Position numbers and translations under genes: made by a program. Source: Gracilimonas sp965227215 (lineage in GTDB: Bacteria; Bacteroidota; Rhodothermia; Balneolales; Balneolaceae). Taken from it: a stretch of 64,000 nt of DNA. The notes below the pieces were generated by a model, which ran no database searches, was not told where the DNA came from, and saw only the letters and a list, made by a program, of their open reading frames with translations. Positions 42,238-49,963 of this stretch are shown piece after piece. Numbering within the stretch: position 1 is the stretch's first letter; the number at the start of each line of letters is the position of its first letter. The stretch lies in assembly GCA_965227215.1 (NCBI GenBank), contig OZ245729.1, forward strand, positions 1 to 64,000, given 5' to 3'.

Positions 42238-43575
42238 ATGGCACAATTCAGGCTAAAAGCGATTTCGCAAAAAGGTAAAGTAGTTCAAACTGAATTTGAA
42301 GCTGACAATAAGAAAGAAGCTCAGGTAAAGGTTGACAGGCTTTCTAAAACCAATGGGCTAAAGATTCAGTCGTTAGACGAGAAAGTGATGTTCATGTATA
42401 AGGTTCAACGGCCGGGTAAACCGGTTGTTTCTGGTGAACAGGAAGCCTATAGCAAAGAAGAATTAGAAAAAGCGCTCGTTAAGCTTGGCTATAAAGTTAA
42501 AAGCATTAATAAGAAGCTCTTCGATTTTAAAGGAGGGGTGCCAAATCAGGAAGTGGTTACTTTCATTAGTCTGTCAGCTGATCTTTTAAAGCAGCAACTG
42601 CCTTTTGATGAAATTCTGAATCTTCTTTATGAGGATACCCAGAATAAACGGATGAAAGAGGTAATAAAGACTATTCAGAAAGACCTTAAAGATGGTAAAG
42701 AGGGTTCTGAAGTTTATGGCAAACACGAAGATGTTTTCGGAAAGTTTGCTGCTTACATGTTAAGTGTGGCTTCTACCTCGGGTAATATGTCTCTTGTTTT
42801 TGAAAGTACCGCAAAATTCATGGAGCGGGATGCTGAATTCAAAAAGAATATGCGCCGAGCTCTTATGATGCCTGCAGTTACAGTTTTAGCCGTTATCGGG
42901 GTGGTGTTGTTTTATGTGGGTTATATTTTCCCTGCAACGGCCGAGATGTTCCTGGAAATGGATATAGCTCTTCCCCCAATGACGGCTGCAACCCTTGAAA
43001 TGAGTTACTGGCTACGGGATAATTGGATATTGTTAATGCTCTCATTCTTGATCCCTATTGGAGGATTTATCTACTTTATAAGAACACCAAAAGGTCAATT
43101 ATTTAAAGATAAATACATCATACATCTGCCCGTTTTGGGTGATTTGCTACACAAAACTAGTATTGAGATTTTTGCCCGAGTATTTTACACTCTATACAGT
43201 GGTTCAGGACAAAACATCGAAGTGATTAAGGTGGCCTCAGAGGCATGCCGAAATAAATACATGGAGAAACAGATTAAGGAAGTAGCTATACGAAAAATGT
43301 TAAAAGACGGTGCCGGACTTATTGAATCGATGGAGGCAACCGGGGTATTCACAAATACAGCTTTAAGTAGATTCAGGCTGGGTGCTGAATCAGGTGCTTT
43401 AAGAGAAAATGCCAAGCAGCTTGCTGAGTATTATGAAATTCAAACCACCTATAAAATGCAGTCGGTTATTGATATGATAAACCTATTTATAAATTTGTTT
43501 ATCATGGTTGCGCTTATTGGTATTACTGTAGTTTCTTCCGAATCAGCTGTAATTCAGCCGAATCAAGGTGTCTAA
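42238..43575 (+). CDS. Type II secretion/type IV pilus inner-membrane platform protein (GspF/PilC-like)
   Basis: 445 residues. The C-terminal half is the usual pair of GspF domains: first cytosolic domain near 110-215 (FISLSADLLKQQLPFDEIL), transmembrane helices near 215-240 and 260-280, the second domain near 305-410 (ARVFYTLYSGSGQNIEVI, FRLGAESGALRENAKQLAEYYE) and a final helix near 418-438. The N-terminal 100 residues hold a duplicated small domain: FRLKAISQKGKVV...A..KKEAQ and then YKVQRPGKPVV...YSKEELEKAL..LGYKV. It is the platform on which the ATPases act. It heads the pilus operon; the ATPase gene follows after nine bases. Confidence 0.88.
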   Translation: MAQFRLKAISQKGKVVQTEFEADNKKEAQVKVDRLSKTNGLKIQSLDEKVMFMYKVQRPGKPVVSGEQEAYSKEELEKALVKLGYKVKSINKKLFDFKGGVPNQEVVTFISLSADLLKQQLPFDEILNLLYEDTQNKRMKEVIKTIQKDLKDGKEGSEVYGKHEDVFGKFAAYMLSVASTSGNMSLVFESTAKFMERDAEFKKNMRRALMMPAVTVLAVIGVVLFYVGYIFPATAEMFLEMDIALPPMTAATLEMSYWLRDNWILLMLSFLIPIGGFIYFIRTPKGQLFKDKYIIHLPVLGDLLHKTSIEIFARVFYTLYSGSGQNIEVIKVASEACRNKYMEKQIKEVAIRKMLKDGAGLIESMEATGVFTNTALSRFRLGAESGALRENAKQLAEYYEIQTTYKMQSVIDMINLFINLFIMVALIGITVVSSESAVIQPNQGV

Positions 43576-43584
43576 GAGTTTTAA

Positions 43585-45360
43585 ATGGGAAAAATTAATA
43601 TACGTCGACATATTGGTGATATCCTTGTAAACAAAGGAATTATCACAGATGAGCAGTTGCAAAAAGGCTTGTCGATTCTCTCTGAAGAACCGAAAGAGAG
43701 TAATCGAAGGCTTGGGCAAATCCTTTCTCAGGATTTAGGGCTGAACAGGCACCAGATCATGAAGGAAATTGCCAATATATATGCCTTTCGAGAGGTACTA
43801 AAGGATGTGGATGAAATTCCGGGAGAGGTACTGGATCACATCAAGGAGAACCTCGAGGATATGCCGAAAGAAATTGTGGATGAACTGGTACATCATAAGG
43901 CTCTTCCTTATCAGAAAACTAAGAATTCCATTGTAATTGCCGCGGCAGACCCGTCTGATCCCAATATCCAGAGCGTACTTAACAAGATTAATTTCAAACA
44001 GACGGAATTAGTCTATTGTAAATACGAGTCGATTGAAGACATTCTCTCAAAGGTTTATGAGCAGAAAAATGAATTTCTGGACCTGCTTGAGGAAATCGAT
44101 TATGAAGAACCTGATTTAGATAAAGATCAGGAAGAGATTGACGAAGAAGAGATTGATGCTGAGATCAATCAAAGTATGCTTAACTCACTGGTAGAGGGTA
44201 TGTTGGTAGAATCAGTTCGCCAGGGAGTAAGTGATATGCACATCGTGCCCAGCTCTCCAACAACCACGGATATCCGCTTCCGTGTGGATGGTAAGTTACA
44301 GCTTTGGTACCAGCAGAAAAATGTAAAGCCTGAGGCTATTTCTGCTGTAATTAAGGATAAAACCCGAAATGTGGACCGTTTTGAACGCGACGCCTCTCAG
44401 GATGGATTCATTCAGCGCCAAATAGATGGTGTTGGGATTCGATATCGTGTGTCCATTATGCCGATTGTAGGGAAGCAATATGATCGGAAGTTTGAATCGA
44501 TTGTTATTCGTGTTTTGGATGACCGTAATGTAATCCGGGACCTTGATAAGCTTGGCTTACAGAAACAAGCGAAAGAAAATTTTATAAAATCCATCCAAAA
44601 GCCATCGGGTATCGTAATTATTACGGGTCCTACCGGTAGTGGTAAATCCACAACCCTGGTGGCGGCTTTGTATTATGTAATCGACCCCACAAAGAATGTG
44701 CTTACCGTAGAGGAACCTGTAGAGTATATCATTGAAGGGGCAAGGCAGTTAAAGATTAGTAATCACATGACATTTGATCAGTCGATCAGGGGGATTTTGC
44801 GTCATGACCCGGATATTGTACTTGTGGGTGAGATGAGGGATTTAAAGACGGCCGAAATTGCTATTAAATTGGCTAATACGGGTCACTTAACCTTTTCAAC
44901 CCTTCACACCAATGATGCACCGAGTGCTATTTCCCGTTTGTTTAAAATGGGAGTTGAGCCATTTTTGATAGCAAATGCCGTAAACCTTGTAGTAGCCCAG
45001 CGATTGATCAGGAGATTGTGCAGTGATTGTAAAGAGGCATTCACACCGCATCCTGAAACGGCAAAAGGTATTGGATTTACAGACAAAGAAATTGAAGAAA
45101 CTACATTCTATAAAGCAGTTGGCTGTGAGAAATGTAATCAAACAGGCTTTAAAGGTCGTGCAGGGATTCATGAAGCCCTTTATTTTTCTAAGGAAATAAA
45201 GCAGATGATACTTGATGCCGGCGGTGATATTGATGAAGGAGCCATCAAAGAGATGGCCATGTCTCAGGGCATGCTTACTTTGCGTGGTTCCGGACGGGAA
45301 CGTGTAAAAGAAGGTATTTCCACGATCGAAGAAATTGTGGCTGCAACTATTGAAGATTAA
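43585..45360 (+). CDS. Type II secretion/type IV pilus assembly ATPase (GspE/PilB-like)
   Basis: 591 residues. An N-terminal MshEN/GspE-N domain spans about 1-150, followed by an acidic linker (about 172-195). The ATPase core has Walker A GPTGSGKST at 348-356, the Walker B GEMRD near 415, and the His box FSTLHTND. The zinc-type tetracysteine motif is present: C479 and C482, and C514 and C517 (CEKCNQTGFKGRAG). This motif marks extension/secretion ATPases rather than retraction ATPases. It powers fibre assembly through the platform protein encoded just upstream. Confidence 0.92.
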   Translation: MGKINIRRHIGDILVNKGIITDEQLQKGLSILSEEPKESNRRLGQILSQDLGLNRHQIMKEIANIYAFREVLKDVDEIPGEVLDHIKENLEDMPKEIVDELVHHKALPYQKTKNSIVIAAADPSDPNIQSVLNKINFKQTELVYCKYESIEDILSKVYEQKNEFLDLLEEIDYEEPDLDKDQEEIDEEEIDAEINQSMLNSLVEGMLVESVRQGVSDMHIVPSSPTTTDIRFRVDGKLQLWYQQKNVKPEAISAVIKDKTRNVDRFERDASQDGFIQRQIDGVGIRYRVSIMPIVGKQYDRKFESIVIRVLDDRNVIRDLDKLGLQKQAKENFIKSIQKPSGIVIITGPTGSGKSTTLVAALYYVIDPTKNVLTVEEPVEYIIEGARQLKISNHMTFDQSIRGILRHDPDIVLVGEMRDLKTAEIAIKLANTGHLTFSTLHTNDAPSAISRLFKMGVEPFLIANAVNLVVAQRLIRRLCSDCKEAFTPHPETAKGIGFTDKEIEETTFYKAVGCEKCNQTGFKGRAGIHEALYFSKEIKQMILDAGGDIDEGAIKEMAMSQGMLTLRGSGRERVKEGISTIEEIVAATIED

Positions 45361-45440
45361 AAAGCGGAAAACTTGAAATTAAATATTAACTTAATGCATA
45401 TTGCTGATATGCCAGCAGTAAACCATTACAGGGGTTTAGT

Positions 45441-45947
45441 ATGAGTACCGAGATGTCAAATTCCGGCGATGAATTAATGACCGATTACATAAAGAAGTTT
45501 TTGAAAGAACCTCCGTTGCTTCTGAAAAACTTCCATTACGAGGATGTATTGGAATTCCTACAGTTAGGAAAAGAAGAAAGGTTTCTGTCTGATGAAATTG
45601 TCTTGAACGAATCGGAATATGTTAATTCAGCCTATTTAGTGGCCGAAGGAAAAGTATGTATTTGGAAGGATAACATACAGTTAGCTACGTTGGGGGAAGG
45701 TAATTTTTTAGGGGAAACCTTCTTATTCAGTAAGAATAATAGAATGGCTAAGGTTACGGCTGAGGGTGATTGCGTATTACTACGATACGAGCGATATGAA
45801 GCCCTTAATTTTTTTAGAAAGAAGCCCGAAAAGCTGTTTAACATCTTTACAAAAAATATCATCGAAATACAGCAGCGAAAGATAAGTAACATGAACGTTC
45901 AATTACTCAACTTAAAGAAGAGGTTATTGAACGATACCAATTGGTAA
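45441..45947 (+). CDS. Stand-alone cyclic-nucleotide-binding-domain protein
   Basis: 168 residues with a single cNMP-binding barrel. The phosphate-binding cassette reads LGEGNFLGETFLFSKNNRMAKV, keeping the Gly-Glu pair and the Arg, although the usual Ser/Thr after Arg is Met. A C-terminal helix (about 130-165, coiled-coil-like) follows. It lacks the DNA-binding helix-turn-helix of CRP-type regulators, so it is not a transcription factor. Its place between the assembly ATPase (80 bases upstream) and the PilT-like gene (143 bases downstream) suggests that it ties pilus activity to a nucleotide signal, possibly by binding an ATPase. That role is inference. Confidence 0.72.
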   Translation: MSTEMSNSGDELMTDYIKKFLKEPPLLLKNFHYEDVLEFLQLGKEERFLSDEIVLNESEYVNSAYLVAEGKVCIWKDNIQLATLGEGNFLGETFLFSKNNRMAKVTAEGDCVLLRYERYEALNFFRKKPEKLFNIFTKNIIEIQQRKISNMNVQLLNLKKRLLNDTNW

Positions 45948-46090
45948 TACTGTAAACGATCATTGTTCAACAAATTGATAATTCGCAGGCACATAAGCTT
46001 GGATTGTTAGTTTTTTTTAATTTTTTTCGTAACAATAGGTCTTTACAGGTATCCTGTTATTTGTCATCAACAAATTGATTTGGCTTTATT
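45948..46090 (+). promoter_or_regulatory. 143-base internal intergenic region with direct repeat and palindrome before the PilT-like gene
   Basis: The 13-mer TCAACAAATTGAT occurs at 45967-45979 and again at 46067-46079, exactly 100 bases apart. Between the copies lie TTTTTTTCGTAACAA (from 46021) and the palindrome ACAGGTATCCTGT at 46045-46057. This looks like an internal promoter/operator region that could express the PilT-like gene and the genes after it separately. Confidence 0.45.
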
Positions 46091-47338
46091 ATGGAGGCGG
46101 CAACTAAAAAATCCGAAAAGCTATCAGAACTGGTAAAACCGGTTATTGATCAATTACCCCGGACTTCCAGGGGCATAGATCGTCATGTCCAGTTGGGAAA
46201 TGCGGTGGATAATCTTGGCGATGACCATCGGGAAAAACTTTCTGATATATTGGATGGCTATCTGAAAAGAATGCTGAAGAACGACGCTTCAGATATTGAT
46301 TTAGGTGGTCCCGGATGCGATGGCCGGGTTTGGTATAGAATTTACGGCGATAAAAAGCCTGCCAAAGAGCCTTTAAGCCTCTCTCTGGATGAAACCAATG
46401 TATTATTGCATAATGCCATTCTTCCTTCACAGAGAAAAAAGCTTATTAAAGACAAGAACCTTGACTTTTCTTACTCAATAGAACTTGGAAATGGTAAACA
46501 GCAGCGGTTTCGTGCCGATATGTATTTCGATCTGGAGCACTTAGCGCTCAATATGCGTAAGATTGACAACACCATTCGGCCCTTTAAGAACCTGAATGTT
46601 CATACCGAGGTAGCCAAGGCCCTGAGTTTAAAATATTACAAGTATGGGCTGACTCTGATTACAGGTATCACCGGTTCGGGTAAATCATCTACGCTGGATA
46701 CCATAATTGATGCCAATAACCGTACTGTTGACTCTCACATCGTGATTATCGCTTCTCCGGTTGAATTGATACACACCCCCATTAAGTCGGTTGTTCGGCA
46801 CAGGGAGGTTGGCCGGGATGTTGAATCTTTTAAGGAAGGCGCAATTCAGGCGCTTCGTCAGGATCCAGATATTATTGTAATTGGTGAGCTTCGTGATCCT
46901 GAAACCATTATGACGGCGTTGGAAATCACGGATTCCGGTCATAAAACCTTTGGAACGCTTCACACCTCATCGGCAATGGAAAGTATTGAGCGTATTTTAG
47001 GGGAGGTTCCCACTGAAGAGCAAAACCGGGTTCGGGTAAGGCTTGCCGATGTTCTTACCTGTGTTGTCAGCCAGAAATTGGTTCCCAGCCTGGATGGTAA
47101 ACGTGTATTAGCCAAAGAAGTATTAATGGTGAATACATCGGTTCGAGCTGCTATTCGAAATAATAACATCAGTGAAATTTATCAGATGTTGATGGAAGGC
47201 AGTGAGAAGGGAATGAATACCATGGAGCAAGACCTGAAGAGATTATATACAGACGGTATCATTTCTAAAGAAAATGCTTTAAATCACGCCAACAACAAGA
47301 CAAAAATGGTTCAATTGCTAAGTGAAGTTAATTACTAA
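46091..47338 (+). CDS. PilT-like type IV pilus retraction-type ATPase
   Basis: 415 residues. A PilT-type N-terminal domain (KNDASDIDLGG near 73) follows an extra 60-residue N-terminal segment. Walker A is GITGSGKSS at 192-200, the Walker B GELRD is at 265-269, and the His box is FGTLHTSSA. The Asp-rich box reads IIASPVELIH where PilT has DPIEF, keeping the catalytic Glu. The typical PilT end AIRNNNISEIYQML...GMNTMEQDLKRLY is present. It lacks the tetracysteine of the assembly ATPase. Retraction or reorganisation of the fibre is the likely job, so the system probably makes dynamic pili rather than a pure secretion pseudopilus. Confidence 0.85.
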   Translation: MEAATKKSEKLSELVKPVIDQLPRTSRGIDRHVQLGNAVDNLGDDHREKLSDILDGYLKRMLKNDASDIDLGGPGCDGRVWYRIYGDKKPAKEPLSLSLDETNVLLHNAILPSQRKKLIKDKNLDFSYSIELGNGKQQRFRADMYFDLEHLALNMRKIDNTIRPFKNLNVHTEVAKALSLKYYKYGLTLITGITGSGKSSTLDTIIDANNRTVDSHIVIIASPVELIHTPIKSVVRHREVGRDVESFKEGAIQALRQDPDIIVIGELRDPETIMTALEITDSGHKTFGTLHTSSAMESIERILGEVPTEEQNRVRVRLADVLTCVVSQKLVPSLDGKRVLAKEVLMVNTSVRAAIRNNNISEIYQMLMEGSEKGMNTMEQDLKRLYTDGIISKENALNHANNKTKMVQLLSEVNY

Positions 47339-47346
47339 GGCTGAAT

Positions 47347-49086
47347 ATGTTATCAAATAAGACATATACCGGAATTGTTGTTGACGAAGAGTTTCTGAAG
47401 GTTGCCCGAATTAAAATCAACGGCAAAAAGGTTTCTTTGGTTAGTCTTGATAAAGTACGATTGGTTGAAAGCCTGAAAGGCAAAGCTAAAGCAACTAAAG
47501 AAGAAGAGACGGTTGATGTTTTTGACAGTATCGATGATAGCCTTGATGATGAAGATGTCATATTTGGCCTGGAAGAAGAGGAGGAAGTTCAAAATGAGGA
47601 GCTGGATTTAGACGCTTTTGAAGATGACCTCGATGATCTCGATTTTGATGACCTTGACGATTTAGAAGGTTCTGATGAGATTGTTGATACAGACATGGTT
47701 GACGAAACCGAAGCTGCAGCTTCCAACGAACTGCTATTATATAACCTTCTTAGCTCTACAGACTCCAAAAGGGTGGATGTTGGTTTAAGTATTCCTGCCG
47801 GACAAACGATCTTCCAGATTTTGAAGGACGTTGATTTTTCTGAAACTAAGAAGAAAGATCTTCAGATTATTGTTAATGATCGTCTTGAAGCTTTGCATGG
47901 GGTATCTAAAGCGGAAGACTATTATTCCTATTCAGTAAGAGAAGACGGAGCTTTACTTCTCACTTCTATTGATGATGAGCCGGATTTACTGAAACTGATG
48001 AACAGAACCCGTGATATGTACTCCGGGAAATTGTTCATTAATGAGATTTTACCGGATGAAATACTTCTATTGGGGCTTATTCGAGCTAATTATGAGCTCG
48101 AAATAAACAGTATTACCGGTGTGGTTCAATTTGGTGAGAAAACGAGTCGGATACTTTTCTTAAAAGGGTCACAACTCTGGATTGTATCGCCAATTATTAC
48201 CGAAGGGATTAAGAATCCAAAATTTCTGAATACCATATTCAGTAAAATACTTTTCCAGCTGGATACCGGTGAGGTTCCAAACCTGGATCGGCTTATCATC
48301 TGTAATAATTCGTTGGGCGATGATGCCATTGAGTTTTTTGAAGAGCGCTTTCAGGATGTAAATGTTTCTGAGTTTGAGTTCTCTGATGACTTTTTCGATG
48401 CCGAAGAAATAAATCCTTCCTCCATACCAGCCTTTACGACTGCTATTGGTGCAGCATGGTCGGCTTCCGGTTTTGAGAAGAACAATTTTCCAAACATCTC
48501 TTTCTTACCTAATTATGTGAGAGATCGTCAGAAGATTTTTAAGCTGCAATGGCATGGGTTTTTATTGTTATTGTTGATTTTATTGACGCCTATAGTATCT
48601 AACCACTTCTATACTCAAAATGCGACAGAAATAGATCGCCTCAGAAATGAAGTGAGTACATTAAACTCGCAAATTCAATCTCTTGAGCCTACCGTGCAAC
48701 GGTATAATCAGATTAGTTCAGATTTAGAGCAAATTCAGGCTAAGCTTGTACTATTGAGTGAGTTGAATCAGGGGACTTTACGCTGGAGTAAAAATCTGGA
48801 TCGTATAAACAGTGGAGTAGATGATGTGAATTCGGTGTGGTTAACGGCAGCAACCACTCTTCCTAACGGTGATATCGAATTATCCGGATTCGCAGTTTAC
48901 AGGGAGCGTATTGCCGAGCTTGCCGATTTATTCGCAGATGCAACGCTGTTGAATGTGACATCAGATCAGATAAGAGAACAGGATGTGTACAGTTTTACCT
49001 ACGTTGTCTCAGAGTTTTTTGAGGATCAAAGCATCTACACACCACAGAGTGTGCAGGGAATCGAAGAATTAATAGAAGGGAACTAA
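47347..49086 (+). CDS. PilM-PilN fusion-like protein
   Basis: 579 residues. The first about 395 residues look like the cytoplasmic actin-like PilM/GspL domain (YTGIVVDEEFLKVARI at the start, NSITGVVQFGEKTSRILFL and PAFTTAIGAAWSA near 385), interrupted near 52-118 by a very acidic, low-complexity insertion rich in Asp and Glu. A transmembrane helix follows at about 402-421, then a coiled coil (about 425-470) and a PilN/GspL-like ferredoxin fold (NSVWLTAATTLPNGDIELSGFA). In classical systems PilM and PilN are separate. The gene begins eight bases after the PilT-like gene. Confidence 0.72.
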   Translation: MLSNKTYTGIVVDEEFLKVARIKINGKKVSLVSLDKVRLVESLKGKAKATKEEETVDVFDSIDDSLDDEDVIFGLEEEEEVQNEELDLDAFEDDLDDLDFDDLDDLEGSDEIVDTDMVDETEAAASNELLLYNLLSSTDSKRVDVGLSIPAGQTIFQILKDVDFSETKKKDLQIIVNDRLEALHGVSKAEDYYSYSVREDGALLLTSIDDEPDLLKLMNRTRDMYSGKLFINEILPDEILLLGLIRANYELEINSITGVVQFGEKTSRILFLKGSQLWIVSPIITEGIKNPKFLNTIFSKILFQLDTGEVPNLDRLIICNNSLGDDAIEFFEERFQDVNVSEFEFSDDFFDAEEINPSSIPAFTTAIGAAWSASGFEKNNFPNISFLPNYVRDRQKIFKLQWHGFLLLLLILLTPIVSNHFYTQNATEIDRLRNEVSTLNSQIQSLEPTVQRYNQISSDLEQIQAKLVLLSELNQGTLRWSKNLDRINSGVDDVNSVWLTAATTLPNGDIELSGFAVYRERIAELADLFADATLLNVTSDQIREQDVYSFTYVVSEFFEDQSIYTPQSVQGIEELIEGN

Positions 49087-49093
49087 TAGTCAA

Positions 49094-49963
49094 TTGTCAT
49101 ACGCGGTCCGAAATACCATCATTTTGTTAGTAACACTTACGCTATTTGTAGGTGCTGCTTTCTCTTATATCAAGTTTTTTCAGTTGTCCGAATTGCAGGA
49201 ACTGCAGACTTCAGTGACGGAAAAACAGAAAGATTTCAACAGCAAAAAGGCTACCAGTGATGCCTTTCCGGCTTTAAATCAGCGGTACCAGCAGGCGTTA
49301 TCTATTATTGAAAATGCTGATAAATCTCTTTTTAAAACACCCAATCCGGATGACATTTACGATTATCTGAATTACATAAGCAACAGTAGTACATCTTCAA
49401 GAGTGTTCTTTGACTTTGTTTTTGTAGACTCTACTGCCCAGGACCAGTATGGCATTGTGAATGCAGAAATAAACGGGTATGGTTCTTATACCAACTTTGT
49501 GAATTTTGTGAATAAGATTGAGAATAGTCAGCTCCTGAATAAAATTTCTGAAATTACTCTCACACCTCCGAGTTCCAGTCCTGAAGAGCTCAATGATATT
49601 ACCTTTACCTTCATTTTAGAAAGTTATTATGAGCGTATTCCTATCCAGGAGGGTATATCACTGACCAGCCAGCTTACGATGGACGAACGAGTGTCAACAT
49701 TCAACCCATTTTATCCACTTATACAGGAAGTGATTCCACCTAATGACGATAATCTCATTGATGTGGAGCAAAGCAGATTAATAGGCCTTACTGCATCACG
49801 AATCTTTATCGTAGATCAGGGAGGAAACATAAATTCACTAAGAAAAGGTGATGAAGTGTACCTTGGTGAATTAGAATCTATAGACCTTAAAAATAAATCC
49901 GCTACTTTTAATCTAAACAAAGGTGGCATCACGGAATTGGTTACCTTGGAGATAGAGCGATGA
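49094..49963 (+). CDS. PilO-PilP fusion-like protein
   Basis: 289 residues starting with TTG at 49094, seven bases after the preceding stop. An N-terminal helix at about 8-26 is followed by a coiled coil (30-75) and a PilO/GspM-like alpha-beta domain (about 80-185; NAEINGYGSYTNFVNFVNKIE). The C-terminal 85 residues read like PilP: NPFYPLIQEV, SRLIGLTASRIFIVDQGGN, SLRKGDEVYLGELESIDL. PilP links the inner-membrane PilN/PilO assembly to the secretin. Joined PilO and PilP in one chain is unusual. The last four bases overlap the secretin gene. Confidence 0.68.
   Translation: MSYAVRNTIILLVTLTLFVGAAFSYIKFFQLSELQELQTSVTEKQKDFNSKKATSDAFPALNQRYQQALSIIENADKSLFKTPNPDDIYDYLNYISNSSTSSRVFFDFVFVDSTAQDQYGIVNAEINGYGSYTNFVNFVNKIENSQLLNKISEITLTPPSSSPEELNDITFTFILESYYERIPIQEGISLTSQLTMDERVSTFNPFYPLIQEVIPPNDDNLIDVEQSRLIGLTASRIFIVDQGGNINSLRKGDEVYLGELESIDLKNKSATFNLNKGGITELVTLEIER

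Noticed and set aside
43585..45360. Classification of the assembly operon as a type II secretion system
   Set aside because: A PilT-like ATPase and the PilM-N-O-P-Q gene order favour a type IV pilus; no GspC, GspG-K pseudopilin set is present. It remains a weaker alternative.
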